Positions 25,400-35,912 of a stretch of 64,000 nucleotides of DNA are shown here, one piece after another. The translations under genes and the position numbers were made by a program. The notes below the pieces were generated by a model. That model was not told the origin of the DNA and searched no databases. It saw only the letters and a program-made list of their open reading frames with translations. The stretch is from Aquamicrobium zhengzhouense (GTDB taxonomy: Bacteria; Pseudomonadota; Alphaproteobacteria; Rhizobiales; Rhizobiaceae). How positions within the stretch are numbered: the first letter of the stretch is position 1; the number at the start of each line of letters is the position of its first letter. The stretch lies in assembly GCF_016124105.1 (NCBI RefSeq), contig NZ_JADGMQ010000010.1, forward strand, positions 1 to 64,000. The letters are read 5' to 3'.

Positions 25400-26625
25400 T
25401 CGTGCAGCAAGAGGGCGCAACAACCACTTTCATCGGCGTAACGATCGCAGGTCTTGCAGGAACGCATGATCTGACCGTCGAACGCGGCAAGATCGTCGCG
25501 CTCGCGCCCTCTCGACAAGCGGGTGGTGGTTTCATCACCCCGCTTCTGGCCGACTGTCATGTCCATCTCGACAAAACCTACACGATCGAACGCATACGCA
25601 GGTCCGGTCCGGCGAAGGTCGATTGTCTGTTCGACGCAATTGACCTGATGGAAATGGACCGGCCCAATTGGGATGGATCCGATATCCGTGAACGTGCCTC
25701 GCGTGCCCTCGCAACCGCCTATGAAGCCGGCGTTGGTGTCATGCGCACGCATATCGACTGGACGACACCTGAGGTCCCCACCGCTTGGCACGTCCTCAAC
25801 GACTTGAAGGCTGAGTGGAAGGGACGGATCCACATCGAGACCGCCGCGCTCGTGCGCGGCGATATCGTTCTGGCAGCAGGCGAGGGGATAGCAAGGCGAG
25901 TTGCACAAGACGGAGGCGTCTTCGGTGCATTCTTCTACCGCAATCCGGATATCGTGGATGCTGTCGAGGCTATGTTCAGCCTTGCTTCCCGCCACGATCT
26001 GAAGCTCGACTTCCATGTCGATGAAGGTTTAGAGGCCGAAGCCGACGGCTTTTCATTGATCGTTGACGCAACCAAGCGACACAAGATGGCCGGACGGGTG
26101 CTTTGCGGGCACGCCTGCTCCTTGTCTCTGCGCGATGATGACGAGCTTGAACGTATCCTAAGCGCAGCGGCAGAGGCGGGTGCGGCTCTCGTCTCCTTGC
26201 CGACCAGCAATCTTTATCTCCAAGACCGCATCGGCGGGCGTTCGCCACGCCGCCGCGGCCTTGCGCCAGTCAAAGAAGCCCGCGCTGCGGGAATGGACGT
26301 GATGCTCGCGTCGGACAACGTCGGAGATGCCTTCTATCCCTGGGGCGACTATGATCCGCTTTCGATCCTTCGCCTTGCAGCTCCCGTTGCCCATGTCGAT
26401 CCAGACACCTGGATCGATGCAATTACCACGCTGCCTATGAAAATTTGCGGTGGCGATGATGGCGCTTTCCTAAGGGTTGGAGGCGCTGCCGATTTCATCT
26501 GGCACGAAGCCGAGGACGCCCACGATCTGACGATGAAGCCGCAGGCGCGGCGCGTTGTGTTTCGCGACGGGCGCAGCTCAGGTGATGCCACAACCAATGG
26601 AGACAAGCATGAACGTGGCAACTAA
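25396..26625 (+). CDS. Amidohydrolase, cytosine-deaminase-like
   Basis: A 409-residue metal-dependent hydrolase. Metal ligands are seen in ADCHVHLDKT (His-X-His), DFHVDEGLE, LCGHACSL and MLASDNVGDAFYPWG (Asp), the CodA pattern. CodA-type enzymes deaminate cytosine, isoguanine, creatinine or related rings, so it may remove an amino group from the imported ring. Start GTG at 25396 overlaps the permease stop. The last 17 bases overlap the next gene's start. The operon position, between a transporter and an FAD oxidase, points to a catabolic role. Confidence 0.83.
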   Translation: MIVQQEGATTTFIGVTIAGLAGTHDLTVERGKIVALAPSRQAGGGFITPLLADCHVHLDKTYTIERIRRSGPAKVDCLFDAIDLMEMDRPNWDGSDIRERASRALATAYEAGVGVMRTHIDWTTPEVPTAWHVLNDLKAEWKGRIHIETAALVRGDIVLAAGEGIARRVAQDGGVFGAFFYRNPDIVDAVEAMFSLASRHDLKLDFHVDEGLEAEADGFSLIVDATKRHKMAGRVLCGHACSLSLRDDDELERILSAAAEAGAALVSLPTSNLYLQDRIGGRSPRRRGLAPVKEARAAGMDVMLASDNVGDAFYPWGDYDPLSILRLAAPVAHVDPDTWIDAITTLPMKICGGDDGAFLRVGGAADFIWHEAEDAHDLTMKPQARRVVFRDGRSSGDATTNGDKHERGN

Positions 26626-27991
26626 GCCTGCTCGCGCGTATGACTGGGACGCTTTCCGGGCGGCGATCGAGGGCATCCGCATCTATGACGATCCCAAGGC
26701 CGTTGAGCTGCGTTCGCGCGACTATTACTGGTACAGCCCGATCCTGACGGACGACATTGGTCACTGCAAAGGTGACCTCATCGTGATTCCTGCCGATCAG
26801 GAGGAAGTTGGCCGCGTTGCAGCTGCGGCTGCGCGCCTTCGGATTCCGATCACGCTGCGTGGCGGCGGCACAGGCAATTACGGCCAGTGCATCCCTCTCG
26901 AAGGGGGTATCGTTCTCGACATGACCAAGCTCGACAAGGTCATCTCGATCGAGAAAGGCCGCGTGCGTGTCGAAGCTGGTGCCCGCATTTCGCGCCTTGA
27001 TGACGCTGTTCGGGAAACCGGGCAGGAACTGATGATGTATCCGTCCACCCGCCGGATCGCGACGATCGGCGGTTTTCTCTCGGGCGGCTCCGGCGGCATT
27101 GGCTCGCTTCGCCACGGCATGCTGCGAGATGACGGAAATGTCTTCTCGGTGAAGGTCATGACCGTCGAGGAGGAGCCGAGGATCATTGAGCTCCACGGCA
27201 ATGACATCCAGAAGGTGCAGCACGCCTACGGAACCAACGGCATCATCCTCGAGATCGAGCTCGGCCTGACGGACGCGACGGACTGGATCCACACTGCCGC
27301 CCTCTTCCCGGACTACGACGCGACGCTGCGCTTCTGCCTCAAGGCGATGGAAGACAAGCTGGACTGCTATCTTCTGACGACCGTCGATCGCCGCTTTGCA
27401 CGCTTCTACACGAAATTCGGTGATCTATTCCCGTCGGACCGGGACGCGGTGTTTGCAATGATTGCGCCGCAGGAACGCGAGCGCTTTGCAGCCCTCGCTG
27501 CAGAGTTCGGCGGTACGATCTCGTTCTCCATGACCTTGGACGAACTCCATCAGGCAGGGCTTCAGCCTGCCTATGAATGCGGCTGGAACCACACGACGCT
27601 GACAGCCCTTAAGGCTGAAGAAGGATGGACGTACCTTCAGGTCGAATATCCGCGTCCTTTTGATCCCGAAATCGTGCGCGCCCAGATGCAGCGTTACGGT
27701 GACGAGCAGTACATGCACCACGAAATGGCGCGTCTACAAGGCGAACAGCAAATCTTCGGTCTCCCTCTCGTGCGGTACAAGAACCGCGCGGAGATGTACC
27801 GTGTCATACGTGAAATTGAAGAGCTTGATGGTTGCACCATTTACGATCCGCACGCCTACACCATTGAAGATGGCGGCATGAAGCAGATCGACACGGTGCA
27901 GATCGACTTCAAGCGACAGGCAGATCCTTTCGGACTTCTCAATCCAGGGAAGACGCGAGGCTGGACGGCTGACATGGCCTCCACAGGTTGA
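26609..27991 (+). CDS. FAD-linked oxidoreductase (VAO/GlcD superfamily)
   Basis: A 460-residue flavoprotein. The PP-loop FAD site is in ITLRGGGTGNYGQCIPLEGG (about residue 80) and the second FAD segment in IATIGGFLSGGSGGIGSLRHG. The C-terminus ends DPFGLLNPGKTRGW, typical of the VAO-type FAD_binding_4 family. Family members oxidise hydroxy acids, alcohols or aromatic side chains. No covalent-flavin His is obvious to me. GGAGA precedes the ATG at 26609, and the start overlaps the amidohydrolase. Substrate unknown. It is probably the oxidative step of the pathway. Confidence 0.8.
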   Translation: MNVATKPARAYDWDAFRAAIEGIRIYDDPKAVELRSRDYYWYSPILTDDIGHCKGDLIVIPADQEEVGRVAAAAARLRIPITLRGGGTGNYGQCIPLEGGIVLDMTKLDKVISIEKGRVRVEAGARISRLDDAVRETGQELMMYPSTRRIATIGGFLSGGSGGIGSLRHGMLRDDGNVFSVKVMTVEEEPRIIELHGNDIQKVQHAYGTNGIILEIELGLTDATDWIHTAALFPDYDATLRFCLKAMEDKLDCYLLTTVDRRFARFYTKFGDLFPSDRDAVFAMIAPQERERFAALAAEFGGTISFSMTLDELHQAGLQPAYECGWNHTTLTALKAEEGWTYLQVEYPRPFDPEIVRAQMQRYGDEQYMHHEMARLQGEQQIFGLPLVRYKNRAEMYRVIREIEELDGCTIYDPHAYTIEDGGMKQIDTVQIDFKRQADPFGLLNPGKTRGWTADMASTG

Positions 27992-28020
27992 ACTGGGCTA
28001 TCTACGGGAGACAAATTCTA

Positions 28021-29031
28021 ATGAAGACTGTATTCAAGGCGGCGCTTGCTGCCGCATCGATGATCGTGTCGGCGCAGGTCGCCTACGCGCTCGACAAGGT
28101 GACCGTCGGCACCAACTGGCTGGCTCAGGCTGGCCACGGCGGCTTCTATCAGGCGCTGGCGGACGGCACCTATGAGAAACACGGCCTGGACGTGACCATC
28201 GATATGGGTGGCCCGCAGGTCAACAACCGCCCGATGCTGGCGGCTGGGCGCCTCGACTTCCTGCTCACAGGCAACCTCTTGCTGACGTTCAACAACGTCG
28301 CCAACGACGTTCCGACCACGGTGGTTGCAGCGTTCTACCAGAAGGATCCGCAGGTCCTGATGGCGCATGAAGGTGCATACAAAGATTTTCAGGACCTGAC
28401 GAACGCACCGGCAATCCTGCTCGCCAAGGACGGTCAGTTCTCTTACTGGCTCTGGCTGGTCAAGGAGTTCGGTTTCCGCGACGAACAGATCCGCCCATAT
28501 GGCTATAGCCTCGCCCAGTTCCTGAGCGACGAGAAGATGGTTCAGCAGGCATACGCCACTGCGGAGCCGCTTTATGCAGCCAAGGAAGGCGCGAAGCCGG
28601 TCAGCTACCTGCTTGCTGATTATGGCTACAACACCTATGCGAACACCGTAGAAACGCGCACTGAACTGATCGAGAAAAACCCGGATCTCGTCCAGCGCTT
28701 TGTCGATGCGACCATCATCGGTTGGTACAACTTCCTCTATGGTGACCGCAGCGCTGCATACGAACTCATCCTTAAGGACAACCCGGACATGAAGGCCGAG
28801 ACCCTCGATGCAGAGCTCGCGCGCATCATGGAGCTGGACCTGATCGACAGCGGTGAAGCGGCTGAGAACGGTATTGGCGCAATCTCGATGGAGCGCGTGA
28901 AGGATTTCTACGACCTGGCCGTCGCTTCGGGCATCGTGGAGAAAGCCGATCTTGACCTGTCCAAGGTTGCCACCGACCAGTTCGTCAACAAGGGCGTTGG
29001 CATTGACGTCAAGAAGCAGTTGAAGCCATAA
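28021..29031 (+). CDS. ABC transporter substrate-binding protein, NMT1/ThiY-like
   Basis: A 336-residue periplasmic binding protein with a signal peptide (MKTVFKAALAAASMIVSAQVAYA). Family motifs are VTVGTNWLAQAGHGGFYQAL and VTIDMGGPQVNNRPMLAAG. Proteins with this opening are common beside pyrimidine (dihydropyrimidinase/RutR) genes in alphaproteobacteria, and the fold is shared with hydroxymethylpyrimidine-binding ThiY. A pyrimidine-like ligand is therefore inferred. The permease and ATPase are two genes upstream. A terminator follows. Confidence 0.83.
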   Translation: MKTVFKAALAAASMIVSAQVAYALDKVTVGTNWLAQAGHGGFYQALADGTYEKHGLDVTIDMGGPQVNNRPMLAAGRLDFLLTGNLLLTFNNVANDVPTTVVAAFYQKDPQVLMAHEGAYKDFQDLTNAPAILLAKDGQFSYWLWLVKEFGFRDEQIRPYGYSLAQFLSDEKMVQQAYATAEPLYAAKEGAKPVSYLLADYGYNTYANTVETRTELIEKNPDLVQRFVDATIIGWYNFLYGDRSAAYELILKDNPDMKAETLDAELARIMELDLIDSGEAAENGIGAISMERVKDFYDLAVASGIVEKADLDLSKVATDQFVNKGVGIDVKKQLKP

Positions 29032-29040
29032 CGGAAGAAA

Positions 29041-29075
29041 CGGAGCGGCACCTTCAAGGTCCGCTCCGCCTTTTT
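29041..29075 (+). terminator. Rho-independent terminator after the NMT1-type operon
   Basis: A stem GGAGCGG(C)ACC / GGTCCGCTCC with a TTCAA loop is followed by five T. It sits between the binding-protein stop and the regulator's ATG (29081), so the regulator may be transcribed by read-through or from its own promoter. Confidence 0.75.
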
Positions 29076-29080
29076 GGGCT

Positions 29081-29740
29081 ATGAGCAAGGTTCTGAGCGA
29101 AGATAATAACGACCCCGAACTCAGCGCACGCGACAAGATTGTCGAGCGCCGAAAAGCTATACTTGCTGCTATTCATGAAGCGGCTATCGAAGAATTTGCC
29201 ACCCGCGGCGTTGAGGGCACATCAACCCAGTCAATCGCGCGACGTGCTGGTCTGACAAAACCGCAACTCCATTACTACATCGCCTCCAAGGAAGACCTTT
29301 ACGAGGACATTCTCGTGCAGATCCTTGAGGAATGGCGCGAGTTGTTCATCGATGCCACCACCGGTGAAGGCCCTGGCGAGATCATTCGTGCCTATATCCG
29401 CAAGAAGCTCGAGTTCAGCCGTTCCAAGCCGAAGGCTTCTCGGGTCTTCACCAATGAAATCGCACGCGGCGCTCCCGTTTTGGGCAAGCACTGGGCGCCC
29501 CATGTTGATGCTACCCGCTCGGGCGTCGCACTGATCCAGTCCTGGGTCGATGAAGGCAAGATTCGCCCGATCGACCCGCTCCTGTTCCATATGCATATGT
29601 GGGCAGTGACGCAGCACTACGCGGACTTCGACGCTCAGGTGCGCCGCATGATGGGCATCGAAGAAGGCCAGGAGATCGACTTTGATCGGGTCGAAAAAGA
29701 GGTGACAAGCCTCTTCCTTCGCAGTTGCGGACTGGAATAG
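29081..29740 (+). CDS. TetR-family regulator, RutR-like
   Basis: A 219-residue repressor. The HTH is residues ~30-75 (AAIEEFATRGVEGTSTQSIA, GLTKPQLHYYIASKEDLYEDIL). The C-terminal part matches the RutR/YcdC ligand domain: ASRVFTNEIARGAPVLGKHW and FHMHMWAVTQHYADFDAQV. RutR binds uracil or thymine and represses pyrimidine-use genes. A RutR-like box sits upstream of the operon's first gene. The cofactor here may be another pyrimidine-like ring. The start codon lies six bases after the terminator's T-run with no clear ribosome site, so the exact start is uncertain. Confidence 0.83.
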   Translation: MSKVLSEDNNDPELSARDKIVERRKAILAAIHEAAIEEFATRGVEGTSTQSIARRAGLTKPQLHYYIASKEDLYEDILVQILEEWRELFIDATTGEGPGEIIRAYIRKKLEFSRSKPKASRVFTNEIARGAPVLGKHWAPHVDATRSGVALIQSWVDEGKIRPIDPLLFHMHMWAVTQHYADFDAQVRRMMGIEEGQEIDFDRVEKEVTSLFLRSCGLE

Positions 29741-30186
29741 TCCGACCGTCCACTGCGCGTTCTTGACGAAAGCCTGCCGCTGGGTGAGCCGCACAAGGTC
29801 ACCCCGTAGAACAATTTTTGTTTACCTTTTGCCTCGTTTGTAGGATTTTCGTTCCGCTTCAGCCTCGAAATATGGTTGCTGGGAACTCATCTTTTCTCCC
29901 GACCTCGTGCATATTGGCGCTGTTCTTGGATAGGATTTTTGCTGTGCCGATTTTCAACGACCTTATGCCACGGGCTGTCGCAACGCACCGCCTTTGCGCG
30001 CTCATGTGTATGCGTTGAACTGATCGTACAATTTCGATACCGCATGGCCCCGCGGTGTCGAAACCGGCAGGACGCGGCAGAACTTGCGTCCAAACCCTAT
30101 TCAGGAACGGCTTCCCTCGCACAGGTTCGAGCCGAATTGTAAGCATAGCCCGACGTCAACGGGCGTTGCGCAGATGGAAGATGGAA
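29741..30186 (+). other. Intergenic region, no gene seen
   Basis: The 446 bases between the RutR-like gene and metN contain only short reading frames of atypical composition. I looked for a SAM riboswitch because metNIQ follows and could not recognise the SAM-II or SAM-I core. The sequence is more AT-rich in its first third. A promoter for metN must lie here, but I could not place it. Confidence 0.4.
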
Positions 30187-31296
30187 ATGCTCAACACAGT
30201 GCAGACGAATTCACCGCCACAGTCGGCGTTGGCAGATAGTGATAGTGTGCCCGATATTGTCAGACTCGAAGGTGTCGGGAAGGTTTTCCCCGCAACCCGC
30301 AAGAGTTCTGCCGTCACCGCACTTTCTTCGATCGACCTTTCCGCACCGAAAGGCTCCATCACCGCCATCATCGGGCGATCCGGCGCCGGCAAGTCGACGC
30401 TTATCCGCCTGGTAAATGGGTTGGAACGACCAAGCTCTGGCCGGGTTCTCGTAGATGGCGAAGACATTGCGCAACTGCCTGAAGACCGTCTGCGCCACAT
30501 CCGCCGCTCTATCGGCATGATCTTTCAGCACTTTAATCTTCTGTCCTCGCGAACCGTCTTCGACAACATTGCCCTACCGCTGGAAATTGGCGGCATGGCG
30601 AGGAAGGAGATCGCCGAACGCGTGACGCCTCTGCTGGAGCTTGTTGGCCTCGCTGACAAGCGTGATCGCTACCCGGCCGAATTGTCGGGCGGACAAAAGC
30701 AGCGCGTGGGCATTGCAAGAGCCCTTGCAACGCGCCCGAAACTCCTGCTTTCCGACGAGGCAACCTCCGCTCTCGACCCGGAAACGACCCAGTCCGTTCT
30801 GGAGCTTTTGAAGCGCATCAACAGCGAACTTGGCCTGACGATCCTTCTCATCACCCACGAGATGGAAGTCGTGAAGTCGATCGCCGACAACGTCGCGGTG
30901 ATTGACGGCGGCAAGATTGTGGAGCGCGGCTCGACCTTCGATGTCTTCACACATCCGCAGCATCACACGACAAAGGTCCTGTTGTCAGGCGTGCCAGGCA
31001 TGCAGCTCCCTGCCTATGCGCAAGCGCACCTTTCGCAAGAACGCAGGGAAGGGGCAGAGGTTGTGCTCCGCATCGTTTTTTCCGGACCACACGCGACCGA
31101 TCCGGTATTGTCGCGGCTCACCGGCGAGCTGGGCGTGAGCCTCAACATCCTTGGCGGCGCGGTGGACGAAATCGCGGGCAAGCCATTTGGCACTCTTTTC
31201 GTTTCCTTCCTTGCCGACGAAGCTCGTCTCGAACGCGTCCGTTCAACTCTTGCCGGCCTTAACCTGACCACGGAGGTGCTTGGATATGTCGCCTGA
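30187..31296 (+). CDS. metN: Methionine ABC transporter ATP-binding protein
   Basis: A 369-residue ATPase of the MUT family. Walker A is [13 protein letters not shown], the Q-loop is [17 protein letters not shown], the signature is [15 protein letters not shown] and Walker B is [14 protein letters not shown]. The C-terminal NIL domain (about 285-365: [39 protein letters not shown]) binds methionine and shuts the transporter when the cell is replete. Start: GGAAG is six bases before ATG 30187. An ATG two codons earlier overlaps that site. It is followed by overlapping metI. Confidence 0.9.
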   Translation: MLNTVQTNSPPQSALADSDSVPDIVRLEGVGKVFPATRKSSAVTALSSIDLSAPKGSITAIIGRSGAGKSTLIRLVNGLERPSSGRVLVDGEDIAQLPEDRLRHIRRSIGMIFQHFNLLSSRTVFDNIALPLEIGGMARKEIAERVTPLLELVGLADKRDRYPAELSGGQKQRVGIARALATRPKLLLSDEATSALDPETTQSVLELLKRINSELGLTILLITHEMEVVKSIADNVAVIDGGKIVERGSTFDVFTHPQHHTTKVLLSGVPGMQLPAYAQAHLSQERREGAEVVLRIVFSGPHATDPVLSRLTGELGVSLNILGGAVDEIAGKPFGTLFVSFLADEARLERVRSTLAGLNLTTEVLGYVA

Positions 31297-31951
31297 GATC
31301 GCCTGGCTTATCGTTCGCGCCACCATTCAGACGCTGCATATGGTGGCGGTCGCCGCGGTCATCGGCTCCATCATAGGCGTCCCTCTCGGGGTCTTCCTCG
31401 CGACCAGCGAGAAAGGCGAGCTCTTTGAAGCACCGATCACCAACAAGGTGCTGGGTGCAATCGTCAACGCTGCGCGCTCGACGCCGTTCATCATCCTCGT
31501 TGTGGCCATTATTCCGTTCACCCGACTTGTCGCGGGCACATCAATTGGCACCACCGCCGCGATCGTGCCTCTGACAATCGCCACCATCCCGTTCGTCGCC
31601 CGCCTTGTCGAAGCATCGATCCGCGAGGTCGACCCCGGCCTGATCGAGACCGCTCGTTCGATGGGCGCGACACCGATGCAAATCGTACTGAAAGTTCTTC
31701 TCGCGGAGGCTCGTCCGGGCATCACGCTCGCCCTGACCCTCACCATCGTCAGCCTCATCGGCTACTCGGCGATGGTTGGTGCGGTTGGCGGCGGCGGCCT
31801 TGGCGATCTTGGCATCCGCTATGGCTATCAGCGTTTCATGCCGGAGGTGATGCTTGCCGTTGTCGTCGTGCTGATCGTCCTCGTCCAGATCGTCCAATCC
31901 ATCGGCGACGGCCTTGCCCGCCGCTTCGACAAGCGCCAGCGTTCGCGCTAG
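31286..31951 (+). CDS. metI: Methionine ABC transporter permease
   Basis: A 221-residue permease with five helices. The family segment is [19 protein letters not shown] and the coupling loop is [20 protein letters not shown], followed by [25 protein letters not shown] lies nine bases before ATG 31286, inside the metN end (11-base overlap). It forms the channel with MetN and MetQ for L- and D-methionine uptake. Confidence 0.92.
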   Translation: MSPEIAWLIVRATIQTLHMVAVAAVIGSIIGVPLGVFLATSEKGELFEAPITNKVLGAIVNAARSTPFIILVVAIIPFTRLVAGTSIGTTAAIVPLTIATIPFVARLVEASIREVDPGLIETARSMGATPMQIVLKVLLAEARPGITLALTLTIVSLIGYSAMVGAVGGGGLGDLGIRYGYQRFMPEVMLAVVVVLIVLVQIVQSIGDGLARRFDKRQRSR

Positions 31952-31996
31952 CTGCCATCCAAAATACTGCTCACTTCACTCACATGGAGCTATTAC

Positions 31997-32779
31997 ATGC
32001 TTAGCAAGATCACCATCGCTGCCGGCCTCGCGCTGGCCCTTCTGACAGGCACTGCTTCGGCTGAATCCATCAAGATTGGCGTGACCCCGGGGCCGCACGC
32101 CCAGATCATGGAAAAGGTGAAAGAGATCGCAGCCCGGGACGGCCTGGAAATCGAGATCCTCGAATTCTCCGACTATGTCATGCCGAACCAGGCGCTGAAC
32201 GATGGTGACCTCGACGCCAACTCGTTCCAGCACGAGCCCTATCTCATCAACCAGGTAAAGGATCGCGGCTTTGCGATCGAAAAGGTCGCCTTCACCGTGA
32301 ACTTCCCGATGGGCGTCTACTCCAAGAAGTACAAGAGCTTCGAAGAACTGCCGGACGGTGCAACCATCGCGGTCCCGAACGACCCCACCAATGGCGGCCG
32401 TGCACTCCTCGTGTTTGCCAATGAGGGCCACATCAAGGTCAATGAGGAGAAGGGTCTGGCCATCGGACCGGCTGACATCACCGAGAACCCCAAGAACTTC
32501 AATTTCATCGAGCTCGACGCTGCCCAGCTGCCGCGTTCGCTGGATGACACCGACGCTTCTGCCGTTAACACCAACTACGCGATCCCGGCGGGTCTGAACC
32601 CTGCAAACGACGCGATCCTGAAGGAAGGCGGAGACGCTCCATACGCGAACCTGATCGCCGTCCGAGGCGAAGACAAGGACAAGGAGTGGGTCAAGCAGCT
32701 GGTCAACGCCTACCACAATGACGAGGTTAAGGCGTTCATCGATGAGACCTTCCAGGGCTCGATCCTCGCTGCCTGGTAA
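31997..32779 (+). CDS. metQ: Methionine-binding periplasmic protein
   Basis: A 260-residue NlpA-family binding protein: SIKIGVTPGPHAQIMEKVKE at the mature N-terminus, then LNDGDLDANSFQHEPYL and AVNTNYAIPAGLNP, all characteristic of MetQ. The signal peptide ends GTASA with no lipobox Cys, so it is a free periplasmic protein rather than the lipoprotein seen in enterobacteria. It completes metNIQ and is followed by a strong terminator. Confidence 0.92.
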   Translation: MLSKITIAAGLALALLTGTASAESIKIGVTPGPHAQIMEKVKEIAARDGLEIEILEFSDYVMPNQALNDGDLDANSFQHEPYLINQVKDRGFAIEKVAFTVNFPMGVYSKKYKSFEELPDGATIAVPNDPTNGGRALLVFANEGHIKVNEEKGLAIGPADITENPKNFNFIELDAAQLPRSLDDTDASAVNTNYAIPAGLNPANDAILKEGGDAPYANLIAVRGEDKDKEWVKQLVNAYHNDEVKAFIDETFQGSILAAW

Positions 32780-32834
32780 GTTAAAGCCGCTCTTGTAGGG
32801 GGTGACCCCTGTGGAAACGGCCCTCAGAAACTGG

Positions 32835-32864
32835 AAAAGCCGGCGGGAAACTGCCGGCTTTTTT
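32835..32864 (+). terminator. Rho-independent terminator of metNIQ
   Basis: A 10-bp stem, AAAAGCCGGC with GCCGGCTTTT, around an eight-base loop, ending in a run of six T. A textbook intrinsic terminator 55 bases after metQ. Confidence 0.88.
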
Positions 32865-32908
32865 AGTTGCGCTGAGCCTCGAGAAGGCACGGCACTACTT
32901 TCTGAAGG

Positions 32909-32939
32909 GGAAGCCCGCCCTGAGGCAGCGCGGGCTTCC
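32909..32939 (-). terminator. Probable terminator of groESL
   Basis: A perfect 10-bp stem (GGAAGCCCGC with GCGGGCTTCC) lies 13 bases beyond the groEL stop on the minus strand, followed there by CCCCTTC rather than a long U-run. The position fits termination of groEL convergent with metQ. Confidence 0.6.
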
Positions 32940-32952
32940 GTTAGCAATGGGC

Positions 32953-34578
<1,626 letters not shown>

Positions 34579-34624
34579 TCACTCCTCAATAGGCAGCGTG
34601 GCTTGTTGGTGTTGGATGAAGCCG

Positions 34625-34939
34625 TCAGGCGGCCGTCTTCGCTTCGCTCTGGGCTTCAATCACGCCCATTATGTCGCTTTCCTTCATGATCAGGAAGTCT
34701 TCCCCATCGAGCCGGATCTCAGTGCCCGACCACTTGCCGAACAGGATGCGATCACCCGCCTTGACGTCGAGTTCGATCAGCTTGCCATTTTCATCGCGGC
34801 GGCCAGCACCGACAGCAATGACTTCGCCCTCGCTTGGCTTTTCTTTGGCAGTGTCCGGGATGATGATGCCACCAGCCGTCTTTTCCTCGGCTTCAAGGCG
34901 ACGCACGAGAATTCGATCGTGCAATGGACGGAACGTCAT
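34625..34939 (-). CDS. groES: Co-chaperonin GroES (10 kDa)
   Basis: A 104-residue Gro[22 protein letters not shown], the mobile loop around [19 protein letters not shown], and [24 protein letters not shown]. It caps the GroEL ring. GAGGAGAA precedes the ATG at 34939. Longer open frame upstream (to 35113) is not coding by comparison with the family's fixed start. Heat-shock-type promoter and operator candidates lie 97-170 bases upstream. Confidence 0.96.
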   Translation of the reverse strand: MTFRPLHDRILVRRLEAEEKTAGGIIIPDTAKEKPSEGEVIAVGAGRRDENGKLIELDVKAGDRILFGKWSGTEIRLDGEDFLIMKESDIMGVIEAQSEAKTAA

Positions 34940-35035
34940 ATCGTTCTCCTCAAGGACAAACAATTGTTGAGAGGTTCCACCGCTCCGGCCGGATGTCCGG
35001 AACGGGGCGCGGCCCTTCAGGCACCGCGCTATCGA

Positions 35036-35063
35036 GCTAGGGGTCTCGAAACGCTCTTTCAAG
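35036..35063 (-). promoter_or_regulatory. RpoH (sigma-32)-like promoter of groESL
   Basis: On the minus strand CTTGAAA (35057-35063) is followed after 13 bases by CCCCTAGC (35036-35043). The -35 matches the heat-shock consensus CTTGAAA fully and the -10 matches CCCCATNT in part. It lies about 97 bases upstream of groES. Confidence 0.5.
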
Positions 35064-35081
35064 AGGCTCGGCACAAATTTT

Positions 35082-35112
35082 TGGCACTCACACTCACGCG
35101 CTGCTAGTGCCA
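35082..35112 (-). promoter_or_regulatory. Degenerate CIRCE-like element upstream of groES
   Basis: Read on the minus strand, TGGCACTA-N9-GAGTGTGA matches the HrcA operator TTAGCACTC-N9-GAGTGCTAA at about 12 of 18 positions with the right spacing. The same stretch also forms a wider inverted repeat TGGCACT/AGTGCCA. It sits upstream of the RpoH-like promoter, not over it, which weakens the case for repression by HrcA. Confidence 0.3.
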
Positions 35113-35207
35113 TGTTTTTGAACGATAAATTTAGCTCATTCGACTTGAAAATGCAGGTACTTGAGGCATGATCTGAACACGCAGATGACGCTTCATGGAG
35201 GTATCAT

Positions 35208-35486
35208 ATGCCCAATCAGGTCAGCCACGAATTTCGCAAACAGCTGGATGGTTACGGACTGACGACTGCAGAGATCCATTACCACATGCCGGATCATCCA
35301 AGTTTGCTGCAGCTATATGTCTGGCAGGAATATGATCTGGCACCCCATTTTCCAGAGCTGCGGGGTTTCCTGGGATTCTGGACCAAAAATCTCGAGGGTG
35401 CCCTCCACTCCGTACGCGTCGCGCATCATCAATTGATCAAGCCCTCGGAGTGGAAAGCCGTCGAGGGCATTTTCACCTTGCATTAG
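35208..35486 (+). CDS. usg: Usg-like protein
   Basis: A 92-residue protein of the Usg family (PF06233), first noticed as an accessory open frame linked to tryptophan genes in alphaproteobacteria. Conserved block: YGLTTAEIHYHMPDHPSLLQ, YVWQEYDLAPHFPEL and GALHSVRVAH. Function is unknown. Here it stands alone after groESL with GGAGG-like sequence before the ATG, with no trp gene in sight. Confidence 0.85.
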   Translation: MPNQVSHEFRKQLDGYGLTTAEIHYHMPDHPSLLQLYVWQEYDLAPHFPELRGFLGFWTKNLEGALHSVRVAHHQLIKPSEWKAVEGIFTLH

Positions 35487-35614
35487 CGCCAGCGCTAAAG
35501 CGGAGATCGTGCCCACCCTTCAAAATCCTGGTGCAATAAAGCCCGACCAACGCGCCGAACATTTCGCGCCATTGCCGGTTGTGGAGGTAGCGCATACGGC
35601 GATGAAGGCAGGAC

Positions 35615-35896
35615 ATGACACGCGAAGGCATCCCCACCGGCAATCCGGCTGGCAACGACAAGCAGCGTGATCCTTGGGAAAAGCGTCATAAGAACGATGG
35701 AAGGGGGCCTCTGGCTGAAAATCCTACCGGAGTTCCGGACCGTGACGCCGCTCTGCCTGAGGGCACCGCGGGCGAGGCAGCTCCCTTAACCGGCGACGGA
35801 TTCCAGGTCCGCACCGAAACAGTGCATCCCAGTTTCCCCGATCAGGCCCCAGCGGAGCAAGAGAGTACTGATGCTCCGGCAGGCTCAAAAAAATGA
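35615..35896 (+). CDS. Small hydrophilic hypothetical protein
   Basis: A 93-residue polar protein rich in Gly, Pro, Asp, Glu and Lys (for example NPAGNDKQRDPWEKRHKNDG), probably disordered. GGCAGGAC is close to the ATG. It lies directly upstream of a membrane-protein gene on the same strand, suggesting one transcript 35615-37936. I do not recognise a family. The coding call rests on the ribosome site and spacing. Confidence 0.5.
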   Translation: MTREGIPTGNPAGNDKQRDPWEKRHKNDGRGPLAENPTGVPDRDAALPEGTAGEAAPLTGDGFQVRTETVHPSFPDQAPAEQESTDAPAGSKK

Positions 35897-35912
35897 ATGT
35901 CGGAGGCTCCCA

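Noticed and set aside
29741-30186. SAM riboswitch before metNIQ
   Set aside because: I could not find the conserved SAM-I, SAM-II or SAH core. A covariance-model search would be needed.
35083-35111. Sigma-54 promoter (GG-N10-GC) upstream of groES on the minus strand
   Set aside because: GG and GC spacing fits, but the -12 reads GCGC instead of TTGC, and groESL is not expected to use RpoN.
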